NCBI GenBank assembly: GCA_965276755.1
Contig: OZ255625.1
Location: 1,736,001 to 1,800,000 of the forward strand
Direction: 5' to 3'
DNA length: 64,000 bases
DNA from: CAJCIS01 sp965276755
GTDB taxonomy: Bacteria > Pseudomonadota > Alphaproteobacteria > Acetobacterales > Acetobacteraceae
Of the stretch, positions 11,439-20,376 are shown in pieces. The position numbers and the translations under genes are program-made. The notes below the pieces were generated by a model. It made no database searches. It saw nothing but the letters and a program-made list of their open reading frames with translations, and was not told the origin of the DNA. Every line of letters begins with the position of its first letter. The first letter of the stretch is position 1.

Positions 11439-12860
11439 CTACGCCTGCGTGCCTTGCGCCTCTTCCTCCTGCGCCGGCGCCAACTCGACATCGGAAGGCT
11501 CGCTGTGCGCATCCTCCGCCGGCGTCTGGTCCAGGCCAGGCAGGGTGAGCTCTTCGGGCGGCACGGTGCGCTCCTCGACCTGCGCCACGCCAAGAATGTG
11601 ATCGATGACCTTGTCCTCGAAGATCGGCCCCCGCAACTGCTCGATCGCCCCCTGAGTCTTGCGGAAATAGTCGATGACCTGCTGCTCCTGGCCAGGATGG
11701 CGGGACGCCTCCTGCCGCAGCGCCGCACTCAGCTCGGCCGGCGTCACCTCGATGTTGTTCGCCCGCCCGATCTCGCTCAGCAACAGGCCCAGCCGCACGC
11801 GCCGGTCCGCGATGGCGCGATACTCCGCGCTCAGCGTCGCCTCATCCTTGCCGCGGTCCTCGTCATCTTCCTGGCCGCGCTCGCGCTCGGCCTGCACGCG
11901 CTGCCAGATCGCCCCGAATTCGATCTCCAGCAGGTTGGCCGGCGCCTCGAAATCGGCCCGCTCGGCCAGCGCATCCAGCAATTCGCGCTTGATGCGCAGG
12001 CGGGAGAGCTGGTCGTACTCCCCCTGCATCTGCGCGCGCACGGCATCGCGCAGACCCTCGAAAGTCTCGAACCCGATTTTGGCCGCCAGGCTGTCATCCT
12101 GCGCCAAAGTCACCGGCTTCTTCAGCGCCTTGGCCGCGAGCTCGAACTGCGCGAGCTTGCCCGCCAAATGCCCGGCCTGATAATCGGCGGGGAAGGTCAC
12201 ATCGATCGTGCGCGTCTCGCCCGGCCGCATGCCCTCGAGCTGCTCGGCAAAGCCGGGGATGAAGCCCGCGCCGCCCAGCTCCACAGGCGCGTCAGTGGCC
12301 GAGCCACCCTCGAACTTCACCCCGTCGATCGACCCGGTGAAATCGACCACGAGCACATCCCCCGCCGCGGCCGGCCGATCCTCCTCGATCGCCTCGAATT
12401 CGCGGTTTTGCGCGGCAATGCTCTCCAGCGCGCGGCCGACCGTCTCGTCGGACGGATCGGCGCGCAGCCGCACCAGGGAAATCGTGCTCAGATCGGGCAG
12501 GGTGATGTCGGGGAGCAGCTCCAGCTCGACTTTGATCTCCAGGTCGGCGGCAGGCCCTTCCAAGGCCGGCTCGCTGGCCAGCGAAATGCGCGGCTGGCCC
12601 GCCGGGCGCAGATTGCCGTCCTCGACCACGCGTTCGGCGGCATTGTTCACCGCGTCCTGCAGGATCTCGGCCATGACCGACTTGCCGTAACGCTGGCGTA
12701 TCAGATTGGCCGGAACGCGGCCGGGCCGGAAACCGGGCAGGCGCAGCGAGCGGCCGATCTCATCCAGCTTGCTCTTGGTCCTGCCCTCGATCTCGGCGGC
12801 AGGCACGGTCACCGCATAGCTGCGCTTGAGCCCATCGGAGAGCGTTTCGGTCACCTGCAT
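11439..12860 (-). CDS. tig: Trigger factor
   Basis: Ribosome-bound chaperone and peptidyl-prolyl isomerase (473 aa). The N-terminal ribosome-binding domain holds the signature GFRPGRVPANLIRQRYGK near residue 45. The FKBP-type domain follows (VDFTGSIDGVKFEGG near residue 155), then the C-terminal chaperone arms and an acidic, low-complexity tail rich in Glu and Ala. First gene of the tig-clpP-clpX-lon group; a terminator-like repeat and tRNA-Leu lie upstream. Confidence 0.97.
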   Translation of the reverse strand: MQVTETLSDGLKRSYAVTVPAAEIEGRTKSKLDEIGRSLRLPGFRPGRVPANLIRQRYGKSVMAEILQDAVNNAAERVVEDGNLRPAGQPRISLASEPALEGPAADLEIKVELELLPDITLPDLSTISLVRLRADPSDETVGRALESIAAQNREFEAIEEDRPAAAGDVLVVDFTGSIDGVKFEGGSATDAPVELGGAGFIPGFAEQLEGMRPGETRTIDVTFPADYQAGHLAGKLAQFELAAKALKKPVTLAQDDSLAAKIGFETFEGLRDAVRAQMQGEYDQLSRLRIKRELLDALAERADFEAPANLLEIEFGAIWQRVQAERERGQEDDEDRGKDEATLSAEYRAIADRRVRLGLLLSEIGRANNIEVTPAELSAALRQEASRHPGQEQQVIDYFRKTQGAIEQLRGPIFEDKVIDHILGVAQVEERTVPPEELTLPGLDQTPAEDAHSEPSDVELAPAQEEEAQGTQA

Positions 12861-12900
12861 CGCGTCATGATCCTGTGGGAGAAGAGAGGGTAAGGCGGCG

Positions 12901-12985
12901 TGGTGCGGGCGGAGGGACTTGAACCCCCACGGCTTGCGCCACCAGAACCTAAATCTGGCGTGTCTACCGGTTCCACCACGCCCGC
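12901..12985 (-). tRNA. tRNA-Leu (TAG)
   Basis: 85-base class II tRNA on the reverse strand. The acceptor stem GCGGGCG pairs with CGCCCGC, the anticodon stem-loop CCAGATTTAGGTTCTGG has anticodon TAG, there is a long variable arm, and the T loop is GTTCAAGTC. The CCA end is encoded at 12901-12903. It lies 40 bases upstream of tig and may share its transcript. Confidence 0.96.
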
Positions 12986-13030
12986 TCGGCGGGCGGAGTT
13001 AGCGCAGGGAGGGCTAGGCCACAAGGTTAA

Positions 13031-13063
13031 GAGCTGGGGGAGATGTGCCATCCCCCCCAGCCC
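13031..13063. terminator. G/C hairpin of the GGGGGAGATGTGCCATC family
   Basis: Stem GCTGGGGGAGATG with CATCCCCCCCAGC around a short GTGC loop. The same core hairpin recurs after or between genes at 23333, 28036, 41166 and 55131 and in both MITE-like elements (15276, 20659), so it is a dispersed repeat that probably serves as a bidirectional terminator. Confidence 0.6.
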
Positions 13064-13103
13064 CTACCGCATTTACACATCTTGCTTTGAAAAGACACAA
13101 ACG

Positions 13104-13230
13104 AAGGCCAGGGGCTCTGCCCCTGGACCCCGCTAAGGACAAGTCCTTAGAACCTTTTCTTTCTTTTCGAGAAGATGGAGGTCTGGAGGCCCTGCCTCCA
13201 GCGGGGTCCAGGGGCAGAGCCCCTGGCCTT
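13104..13230. repeat. Composite G/C-rich palindromic repeat, second copy
   Basis: Outer arms AAGGCCAGGGGCTCTGCCCC (from 13104) and its reverse complement ending at 13230 enclose CTAAGGACTTGTCCTTAG (13133-13150) and CTGGAGGCCCTGCCTCCAG (13183-13201) hairpins. Same design as the repeat at 9107, with different inner hairpins. It fills the space between tRNA-Leu and the next plus-strand gene. Confidence 0.85.
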
Positions 13231-13371
13231 GCTTTCTGCTACAAGTCATTGATAGTTAAGATGTATTTGAGATGTGTGAATCCGGTAGCCCCCAGACCCC
13301 CCGTCTTCTGTCCGCCTCTCTTCGCGGCGGCGCTGCGCTGCTATAGGCTCCGCCGACTCCCGGAGACCTCG

Positions 13372-14208
13372 ATGCGCGCCCCTGCCCTGGCCGCCCTGCT
13401 GACCGCCCTCGCCCTGCAGACCGCCACAGCCGACGAGCCAACGCTGCGCGCCGGCATCGTCCCCGGCAGCCCACCCTTCGTCCTGACCGATGGTCCCGAC
13501 CACCTCTCCGGCTTCAGCGTGGACCTCTTCCGCGCCATCGCGGCCCGCATGAAGCGAACGGTCGCCTTTACCCAGGCGCCACTCCCCGCACTCATCGCCG
13601 ATCTGACAGCCGGCCGCCTGGATGTGCTCGCCGGCCCCATCCAGGCCACGCCGGAGCGCTCCTCCGAAATGCTCTTCACCGAAGGCTATGTCTGGTCCCA
13701 ATACCAGTTCGGCACCCATTCCGGCCTGACGATCGCCAAGCCCGCCGACCTGCGCGGCAAGCGCCTGGCCGTCCAGCTCGGCACCGAATACGCCGAATGG
13801 GCCGAGCGCAACGCCCCCAAATACGGCTTTGCGGTCGAAAAGCTCGCAACCCTTGCACAGGTCCTGGGGGCCGTGCGCACCGGCGCGGCCGACGCGTGCC
13901 TGGCGGACAGTCCCGGCCTGATGGCCGCCGCGCACGACCAGGACTCGATGCAGGCGAGCCTGGATCTGCCCGAAACCCGCGTGCAGGACGTGGCCGCCGT
14001 GGCCAACACAAACGTCGAGCTGCGCGATGAAATAGAGGACGCGCTGGTCTGCCTCAAGCGGGACGGCACGGTGGCACGCCTGTCGAAAACCTGGCTTGGC
14101 GAGGACGCGGACGAAGAGGACCTGCAGCGGATGGTAACCCCGGGCTATGGCGTCCCGGGGCTGACGGGTTATGACCCCAAGCCTAAGAAAACGCATTGCG
14201 GGACGTGA
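13372..14208 (+). CDS. Periplasmic substrate-binding protein (SBP family 3)
   Basis: 278 aa secreted protein of the family that binds polar amino acids for ABC importers or acts as a sensor. A signal peptide is clear (MRAPALAALLTALALQTATA, cleavage before DEPTL). The fold signatures are LRAGIVPGSPPFVL, the GFSVDLFRAIAARMK motif and the RLDVLAGPIQATPERS hinge segment. I chose the ATG at 13372 for CGGAG upstream and the signal peptide; an upstream extension would read through a repeat. No permease or ATPase gene is next to it, so it is an orphan binding protein and its ligand is unknown. Confidence 0.85.
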   Translation: MRAPALAALLTALALQTATADEPTLRAGIVPGSPPFVLTDGPDHLSGFSVDLFRAIAARMKRTVAFTQAPLPALIADLTAGRLDVLAGPIQATPERSSEMLFTEGYVWSQYQFGTHSGLTIAKPADLRGKRLAVQLGTEYAEWAERNAPKYGFAVEKLATLAQVLGAVRTGAADACLADSPGLMAAAHDQDSMQASLDLPETRVQDVAAVANTNVELRDEIEDALVCLKRDGTVARLSKTWLGEDADEEDLQRMVTPGYGVPGLTGYDPKPKKTHCGT

Positions 14209-14220
14209 TAGTAGGAAGCA

Positions 14221-14319
14221 GTCCTTTTTTGAAAAAAAGGACCAAAAAACTTTTGTCTGTTGGCTGGCGCGCCTGCAAAACTTGCAAAAGTTTTTTGGTT
14301 CTTTTTTTCAAAAAAGAAC
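14221..14319. repeat. A/T-rich triple-hairpin repeat
   Basis: Three hairpins: 14221-14242 (GTCCTTTTTTGAAAAAAAGG), a larger one whose arms CCAAAAAACTTTTG (14242-14255) and CAAAAGTTTTTTGG (14285-14298) enclose a GGCGCGCC core, and 14298-14319. A shorter relative lies at 25866-25904. It follows the binding-protein stop codon and runs into the 5' end of the DUF2272 gene. Likely a terminator-type dispersed repeat. Confidence 0.8.
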
Positions 14320-15155
14320 ATCTTCTTTTTCTTCTTGTCTCTGCCTGCGCCCACCCGCCCCCTGTGGTGATCGCCCCCGCCGCGGCGCCGGTCGCCCACC
14401 GCTACCTGCAAGGCCCGCTGCGCGACAATCCGCACGTGCCCATTTTCGCAAATTCCGGCTGGGCGCCCTTCACGCGCCAGGATGTCGTGGCCGTCGCCTT
14501 GCGCGAGTGGCGATTGTGGGGCCAGGGCGTGGATGACGATCCGCCGGAGAGCCGCCCCATCCCTGCCCCCGAGGACAAGCCCGAGCGCCAAGCCGGACTG
14601 TGGCAGCGCGTGGGCGAATATTGGTGGATCGGCCAGGACGCAGATGCGCCCGAGGTTGCCTGGACCGGCGAGCATGACGCCACCGGCGCCATTTTCGACG
14701 CGCGTGGCGACGCCAATTTCGCCTGGTCGGCTGCCTTCATCAGCTACGTCATGCGCATTGCGGGTGCCGCTTCCGGCTTTCCCTATTCGGCCTCGCACAG
14801 CACCTACATCAATCTGGCCACGGTAGGTGCCAGCCCACGTCTGGCCGCACAGCGCGTACAGGATTACGCGCCCGCTTTGGGCGATGTGATCTGCACCGGG
14901 CGCGGACGTGCGGCGTCGATGAAGTTCGAGGATCTGCCGACGCAGTCTCCCTTTCCCGCGCATTGCGACATCGTGGTAGGCGTGCGGCCTGGCATGCTGA
15001 CCGTGATCGGCGGCAACGTGGACGACGCGGTGACGGAAAAGCACGTGCCGACGACGCCGGCGGGCATGCTGGCGGGGCCGGATGGCGTGGTGGTGGATAC
15101 GCGCTATCCGTGGTTCGTGGTACTGCGGGTGCGCTATGACGCGCCGGCGGCCTAG
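14295..15155 (+). CDS. DUF2272 lipoprotein
   Basis: Protein with a DUF2272 domain (NlpC/P60-like family of unknown role): TRQDVVAVALREWRLWG, then WSAAFISYVMRIAG and YLDINLA-type regions, and GDVICTGRGRA with a late HCDIVVGV motif. Upstream of the domain is a lipobox-like LLFLLVSAC, so it is probably an outer-membrane or periplasmic lipoprotein. No ATG precedes the lipobox. The in-frame TTG at 14295 is the closest candidate, and it lies inside an A/T-rich repeat; a TTG at 14196 would make the whole repeat coding. The original start may have been replaced by the repeat. Confidence 0.7.
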   Translation: MVLFFKKEHLLFLLVSACAHPPPVVIAPAAAPVAHRYLQGPLRDNPHVPIFANSGWAPFTRQDVVAVALREWRLWGQGVDDDPPESRPIPAPEDKPERQAGLWQRVGEYWWIGQDADAPEVAWTGEHDATGAIFDARGDANFAWSAAFISYVMRIAGAASGFPYSASHSTYINLATVGASPRLAAQRVQDYAPALGDVICTGRGRAASMKFEDLPTQSPFPAHCDIVVGVRPGMLTVIGGNVDDAVTEKHVPTTPAGMLAGPDGVVVDTRYPWFVVLRVRYDAPAA

Positions 15156-15275
15156 AGGGCAGCACGTTGGCAACCGAGGCCACCGCGCGCTGCCCACATT
15201 CACGCTCGTATGAAGGTAGCGGGCGCAGCTTGCCTTGGCAGAACGGCCGCGCGGCTAGTTCTCTATTTGGTTCTA

Positions 15276-15454
15276 TAAGACCAATCCGCATTGAGACTGA
15301 CACATGATCAAGGCGAGAAAGGTTGGGGGAGATGTGCCATCCCCCCCCAAACCCCCCGTCATTTATTAGGGCCGCCCTAATGATGACGGGGGTCTGTTGG
15401 GGCAGGCACTGCTCCCCCAGCTTTGTTGAGGGTCAATCTTTCCGCGGGTTGGTA
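15276..15454. mobile_element. Degenerate MITE-like element
   Basis: Imperfect terminal inverted repeats (left CCAATCCGCATTGAGACTGA from 15281, right ending GCGGGTTGGTA) and the same internal sequence ACACATGATCAAGG ... GGGGGAGATGTG as the intact element at 20659-20780. An inner hairpin (GACGGGGGTCTG region) has been added. It lies in a 635-base space between the DUF2272 gene and the next secreted protein; I see no gene in the rest of that space. Confidence 0.6.
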
Positions 15455-15794
15455 TTACTTGCATCAACCAATGATTGGATATGCATGCGGTCTCCATCAT
15501 GCATAGCGGTCAAACGCAGCTGTATGCTTGCAGAAGGTCATCAATCCTGGCCGAATGATATTTTCCTGCGACGGCGTGGTTTTGGATGGAAATTGGCAGG
15601 ATTTCGGCCGGAAAGGCTGCTACCGTCCGCCGGCCCATGATGGGCGCAATGGAAAAGGATACGCCATGTCTTGCCTTTCCGCCCTGGTTGCGGGCAGCTG
15701 ACCTGCCTCCGTCCGCCAGGCGGCTCGACCATCAATATGGCAGCCACGAACAATTCGTGATCTGCTTGGACCACATGAAAAAAGGACCTGTTTG

Positions 15795-16472
15795 ATGACC
15801 AGCAAAGCATTACTGATGGCCCTCGCCACCCTTGCAGGCACGTCTTCCGCGGCAATCGCGCGAAATGACATTGTCTTCAGCAAAGACGGAAGCCGCGCGT
15901 TCGTCACTTCGCACGAGAGCACGCATTTCACGCCCAATTTCGTCAAGAAGTCGTTAGGTGCCACGATATACAGCAATTTGGCGACCGCCTATCCCAAGGG
16001 CCTCTACTGGGCGTTCGAGGGCTCGTCGCTCGGCGGAGCGGCGCCCTATACCCAGTTCGTGGCCGGCGGGTTCACGCCCACTGCCAATGCAACGGCCGTT
16101 GAAGCGCAAGTGGCGGTGGGCAATTTCGGCGATGGCAAGGATATGTTCACGCTATCGATCTATTCGGATAGTGCGGGCGTTCCGGGCCAGGTTCTTGCAT
16201 CAACCAAGATCACCTCCACGACGGCATTCGGCACTTGCTGCGGGCTGATCACCGCAAAGTTCAAGGGCGGCGTTCCGTTGACTGCTGGCACGCCGTATTG
16301 GCTGGCCATTACGCTCAGCGCAAAACAACTCGCCGCCGGCGACGACGGCGCCTGGAACCTGGCCACGACCGACCAGGTGGATGCGGCACCGTTTGCTTAT
16401 AATGAAAACAATACCGGTTGGAATTCATCGCCAACCACTCAGCCGCCTGCGTTTGCAGTGTACAGCAAGTAG
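15795..16472 (+). CDS. Secreted protein, choice-of-anchor type
   Basis: 225 aa exported protein. Signal peptide MTSKALLMALATLAGTSSAA with cleavage near residue 21. The mature part has short beta-rich segments (AVGNFGDGKDMFTLSIYSDS, LTAGTPYWLAITLS and an NLATTDQ turn) that recall the choice-of-anchor R type surface domain found in secreted or PEP-anchored proteins, but no C-terminal anchor is present. Ribosome binding site AAAGGA upstream. Stand-alone gene. Function unknown. Confidence 0.75.
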   Translation: MTSKALLMALATLAGTSSAAIARNDIVFSKDGSRAFVTSHESTHFTPNFVKKSLGATIYSNLATAYPKGLYWAFEGSSLGGAAPYTQFVAGGFTPTANATAVEAQVAVGNFGDGKDMFTLSIYSDSAGVPGQVLASTKITSTTAFGTCCGLITAKFKGGVPLTAGTPYWLAITLSAKQLAAGDDGAWNLATTDQVDAAPFAYNENNTGWNSSPTTQPPAFAVYSK

Positions 16473-16665
16473 GTCAAAGGCATCGGAGAAAGGTTGTGTA
16501 AGGCAACATGACGCGTGATCTTACCTTGATCGCGCGTTCTCCACCTGGCTGCATCGCCGTTGATTTGTGGCGAACAGTATGGAGAAGTGCTGGCGGCGGC
16601 GAGCGTGGCCGTCGTTTGTCAGATAACGTGGTTTGATTACGTCGCTGCATGCCTCCGTGATTTTC

Positions 16666-17169
16666 TCAACGCGCACCAGCACGCATCCGCCGCCGTGTAG
16701 AATGAGCTATTTGCTTCCTTGGACCATCTGCAATCCACGCACTATCGCCCAGGGCGTTCACGGCCATGTATAACGGCTCATTGTGCCGAAGGCCCCGGCC
16801 TTCGTAGAAGCTTTGCGCCGCTGCATTGCCAAAATGCGTTCTCAACCAAAAGCCATCCGGCATCTGGCGCTTGACAGCCTCCAGGAGAACGGTTCCAACG
16901 CCAGTTCTTTGCACGGCGGGTTCAACGAAAATCTCCCGCAACCAACGCGCTTTTCGATCGAGTGCAACAAAACCGACGATCTGGGCACCTGAAGACGCAA
17001 CAAGAATATGCCAATTCCTCCTGCACTCCGTGCCCAGCCCAGCCCTATAGTCTTCAACGAGCGGATCAGAGTCGGCAGCAAGGCCAGTCGAAGCCCAACT
17101 GCGCCACCAGAGACGCGCGACCGTCTCCAGGTCACTCTCAAGAAAGCACCTTATGAGAACTCCGGACAT
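16666..17169 (-). CDS. GNAT-family N-acetyltransferase
   Basis: 167 aa acetyltransferase that should use acetyl-CoA; the substrate is unknown. Motif A is visible as LREIFVEPAVQRTGVGTVLLEAVK (near residues 77-100, with the QRTGVG phosphate loop), followed by FGNAAAQSFYEGRGL, the typical motif B. A C-terminal basic tail (RKQIAHSTRRRMRAGAR) is extra. No neighbour explains its role. Confidence 0.88.
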   Translation of the reverse strand: MSGVLIRCFLESDLETVARLWWRSWASTGLAADSDPLVEDYRAGLGTECRRNWHILVASSGAQIVGFVALDRKARWLREIFVEPAVQRTGVGTVLLEAVKRQMPDGFWLRTHFGNAAAQSFYEGRGLRHNEPLYMAVNALGDSAWIADGPRKQIAHSTRRRMRAGAR

Positions 17170-17207
17170 CCTAAGCCTTCGGCGATTGTGTTACGCCGCC
17201 ATCATCT

Positions 17208-17262
17208 TGGGGCTCTGCCCCAAACCCCGCTGGGGCCTGAGGCCCCAGACCCCCGTTTTTCT
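17208..17262. terminator. Tandem G/C hairpins with T-tract
   Basis: TTGGGGCTCTGCCCCAA (17208-17224) followed by CTGGGGCCTGAGGCCCCAG (17230-17248) and then CCCCGTTTTT. A half copy of the composite palindromic repeat. From 17263 to about 17845 I see no convincing gene. A tandem duplication of GCGTAACTGGCTCAA occurs near 17358-17389. Confidence 0.6.
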
Positions 17263-17845
17263 GCTCAAATTCAGGTTCTTAAGAGGTTCGCGTATAGCCG
17301 CCTAGCCCATTCATTGTCTTTTGACCTAGTTCTCGTTACCTTGGCATCCAAAGCTAAGCGTAACTGGCTCAATAAGCGTAACTGGCTCAAGATGAGCAAT
17401 GACGATTTTTTTCGCCAATGAAGTTGGACGCAAAGTTCGGAGACGGCGGAAGATGATGGTCACTCACTTAAGGGGCCATCACTCCCGCAGGCGATGGCCG
17501 TATCAGCGCGCGCACCCGTGCGCCAGATGATCGGCAGGTTACGCGCAGCTTCAATGCCGCCGTGGCGCGACCAGATGGCCGTTATTCTGGACGACGGTGC
17601 ATCCCAGCGCGCGATGCGCTTGGTGGGGGCCGATGAAGCGCACGCGCTGTGGGCCGGGTTCAATGAACAGACGGAGAGGCTTTACGCAACCTGGGGGCAA
17701 AGCGTGGGCGAAGGGCAATCCACTGAGCCATGGACGGCTAGGCCAAGGCCATCCTCCCCCGCAATTTTTACTTGCCTGCCGTGACTGGCAAAATTCCTGA
17801 CCGGCTGCCACAACACCGCCGTCACAGACGGATACACCTGCACCA

Positions 17846-18886
17846 ATGACACGCCGCATCACCGCGCTGGCCCTGATCGCCCTGGCAAGCACCGCGCCGC
17901 TCACCGCACGCGCCGCAACGAGGTTGACCCAACAGCAAATCAGTATTTCCGGCAACACCGATATCGATGCCACCGCCATCAATGCCGCCGGTGTCATTAC
18001 CGCCGCGGTGTTCGACGTGCCCAACAACACGCAAACGGGCGTCATTCTGGATCACGGCGCAATCACCACCCTGCCCGCGCCCTACGCCGGCAGCGCCGCC
18101 CCGATACCGCGCGCGATAAATGCGCAAGGTGACGTGCTGGGCTACGCCTACGAAGGCATCTCGCCGCACATGTTCCTCTATCGTGCCGGCCAGTTCGATC
18201 CGAACGCGGACGTGTCGCTGGTCATCGAGCCGCAGCAAGGCCCGGCGCCACTGCCGATCGGCCTGAACCGGCGCAGCGCGGTCTTCTACACCATCATTAC
18301 CGGCCAGCAGAATCCGACCGATCCGATATACGGCAAGCTGGGGCACGTCCGCTCCATGCCGGTGCTGCTGCGCTACCAGACCGCGCACAGCCTCAACGGG
18401 AGCGGCATTCTCGCGGGCACCACCTTCTACGGCAACGCGTCCGAGGTGTTCTTCGGCCGCGACAGGAACTTTACCGAATTGCTGCCACCGGGTGCGGTGA
18501 GTTCGGCCGGCGGCTTTACCAACGATGCGGGCGTTGTCGCGGGCACCTACACCGACAGCAGCAACGTGCAGCACGGCTTCACCTGGGCGAATGGCACCTA
18601 CACCAGCTTCGATCTGCCCGAGCCCGCCCAGCCTTACTCGGCTGCGGTCACCGGCATCAATAAGGTGGGCCGTGTCGTCGGCACCTACGCCAGCGAGGCC
18701 AGCGGAAAGCAGCGTGCGTTCTTGTTCAACGGACAAACCGTGACGGCCTTCGGCAAATACGGCAACACGGATGTGCTGTCGGTGAGCCTGAACGACCACG
18801 GCACAATCCTGCTGTCCAGGCAGATCGGGCAGCAGGCCGATCAATACGCGTCCTACATCGTCAAATGCAGTGGCACAGGCTGCTAA
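17846..18886 (+). CDS. Secreted protein with HAF-type repeats
   Basis: 346 aa exported protein with a clear signal peptide (MTRRITALALIALASTAPL, cleavage after ARA). The body contains repeats of the HAF type (extracellular repeat family): INAAGVITAAVFD, INAQGDVLGYAYE, FTNDAGVVAGTYTDSSNVQHGF, INKVGRVVGTYASEASGKQRAF and LNDHGTILLS. These give a beta-propeller-like pattern of unknown function. Two cysteines near the C terminus (CSGTGC) could form a disulfide. It ends at a strong hairpin terminator. Confidence 0.8.
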   Translation: MTRRITALALIALASTAPLTARAATRLTQQQISISGNTDIDATAINAAGVITAAVFDVPNNTQTGVILDHGAITTLPAPYAGSAAPIPRAINAQGDVLGYAYEGISPHMFLYRAGQFDPNADVSLVIEPQQGPAPLPIGLNRRSAVFYTIITGQQNPTDPIYGKLGHVRSMPVLLRYQTAHSLNGSGILAGTTFYGNASEVFFGRDRNFTELLPPGAVSSAGGFTNDAGVVAGTYTDSSNVQHGFTWANGTYTSFDLPEPAQPYSAAVTGINKVGRVVGTYASEASGKQRAFLFNGQTVTAFGKYGNTDVLSVSLNDHGTILLSRQIGQQADQYASYIVKCSGTGC

Positions 18887-18892
18887 ACAGAT

Positions 18893-18951
18893 GACGGGGG
18901 GTTTGGGGGGACCGGCACGGTCCCCCCAATTCTTTTCTGCCCAATTTTTTT
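18893..18951 (+). terminator. Rho-independent terminator
   Basis: Stem TTGGGGGGACCG (18903-18914) with CGGTCCCCCCAA (18918-18929), a 3-base loop, then two T-rich stretches (TTCTTTTC and ATTTTTTT). It directly follows the HAF-repeat gene. Confidence 0.75.
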
Positions 18952-18970
18952 CTGCAGCGAAGGACAGCTC

Positions 18971-19777
18971 ATGAGCAACGCAAGCCTGACCGGAACCTGC
19001 GCGCTAGTCACCGGCGCAAGCTCGGGCATCGGCCTGGAAGTCGCGCGCGGCCTGGCACGTGCGGGCGCTGCTGTCGCCATCAATTACCGCGCGCACGCCG
19101 AACCGGCGGTGGCACTCGCGGCTGAAATCGGCGCGGCCGGCGGGCACGCCGTAGCCATTGGCGCGGACGTGTCCAAGGAAGAGGAAGTGCGCCGCCTCTT
19201 TGCGCAAACCGTTAGCGCACTCGGGCGCCTGGACGCCCTCGTCGCCAATTCCGGGCTGCAGAAAGACGCGCCTATTGCGAAGATGACGCTGGCTGATTGG
19301 CACGCAGTCATGGACGTCGATCTGACCGGCCAATTCCTCTGTTGCCGCGAGGCAATCGCCATCTTCCGCGCCCAAGGCGAGGCCGCGCGGCCCGCCCGTG
19401 CGCGCGGCAGCATCGTCTGCATGAGCTCGGTGCACGAAATCATTCCCTGGGCCGGGCACGTGAACTACGCCGCGGCCAAAGGCGGCGTGCGCATGCTGAT
19501 GCAGAGCCTGGCGCAGGAAGTCGCCCCCGATGGCATACGCGTCAATGCCGTCGCCCCCGGCGCCATTCGCACGCCGATCAACCGCGAGGCGTGGGACACG
19601 CCCGAGGCGCTGGCGCGTCTGCTCAAGCTGATCCCCTACGGGCGCATCGGCGAGCCTGACGACGTGGCGCGTGCGGTTGCGTGGCTGGTGAGCGACGATG
19701 CGGATTACGTCACCGGAACGACGCTGTTCGTGGATGGCGGAATGACGCTCTACCCGGGATTTGCGGATAACGGGTGA
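18971..19777 (+). CDS. Short-chain dehydrogenase/reductase, glucose 1-dehydrogenase-like
   Basis: 268 aa classical SDR. The NAD(P)-binding motif TGASSGIG is at residues 14-21, NAG is replaced by ANSG, and the catalytic residues are SS (SIVCMSSVHE) and YAAAK. The PGAIRTPIN loop and the C-terminal GTTLFVDGGMTLYPGF match the glucose/3-oxoacyl reductase subgroup common in Acetobacteraceae. The cofactor-pocket sequence after strand beta-2 (INYRAHAEP) suggests NADP. Ribosome binding site AAGGACAG. Substrate cannot be stated from sequence. Confidence 0.9.
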   Translation: MSNASLTGTCALVTGASSGIGLEVARGLARAGAAVAINYRAHAEPAVALAAEIGAAGGHAVAIGADVSKEEEVRRLFAQTVSALGRLDALVANSGLQKDAPIAKMTLADWHAVMDVDLTGQFLCCREAIAIFRAQGEAARPARARGSIVCMSSVHEIIPWAGHVNYAAAKGGVRMLMQSLAQEVAPDGIRVNAVAPGAIRTPINREAWDTPEALARLLKLIPYGRIGEPDDVARAVAWLVSDDADYVTGTTLFVDGGMTLYPGFADNG

Positions 19778-20365
19778 GAAAATGGTTTTGCGCTTGAAGG
19801 ATTGAATTCGGACGGCTACTTCTCGTTCAAACTTTTTATGTCCAATCGAATCCTCCAAGTGAACGCCATCGATTGATATCCCCAGCTGTTTCATCAACGC
19901 GCCGTAGCGCTTGTCTTGGGGAGCGTAGCCGCTGTCCAAACGCCTCCCGTTCAAATCAACAAGAAGCTGCCATTCACTATGCCCGTGGCACACGCCGCCC
20001 TTGTCACTCCTGTTGCAGCCAAGCCAAAGCAGGATGACGTCCTGATGAAGCCCACCAAGGCACTTCCAAGAGGAAACAATAGCCGGCAGCCCGCCTTGCG
20101 CCGCAGGCGTCGCATCGGCAATTGATGTATCAACTGGGATCGCGCGCGCAGTCTTCCCGGCCGCGTTTTCAATCGTGATCTTCTGACCCGTCCAGATGAG
20201 ACGATCGTCCGGACCGACATGGGCGACGGAAATTGTTTGCGCCCGAAGATAGGCCCCGCCGCAACTCAGTGTCGCCGATGTTGTTTTGGACGGCTGATCG
20301 GCCAGCGCCACGGAGGCAGTCGCCGCGAGCGCGCTCCAAAGACAGATGAATTTGAGCAGTCTCAC
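19778..20365 (-). CDS. Secreted hypothetical protein downstream of a lysozyme-like gene
   Basis: Starts at GTG 20365, 12 bases after the lysozyme-like gene stop. It has a signal peptide (VRLLKFICLWSALAATASVA, cleavage before DQPSK). The mature region has five cysteines (LSCGG, SWKCLGG, LGCNR, GVCHGH) and an EWQLLVDLNGRRLDSG segment. I do not recognise the family. The frame has no stop where the convergent SDR gene ends (19777) and stays open antisense to it down to 19004, so the true 3' end was probably lost or moved; coordinates stop at the SDR. The position next to a muramidase suggests a periplasmic partner or inhibitor. Confidence 0.5.
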
Positions 20366-20376
20366 GGTATAACCGC

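Noticed and set aside
17494..17784. 96-codon plus-strand frame (MAVSARAPVRQMIGRLRAAS)
   Set aside because: No family, no clear ribosome binding site, and an equally long frame lies on the other strand. It might be the relic of a gene, but there is not enough to support it.
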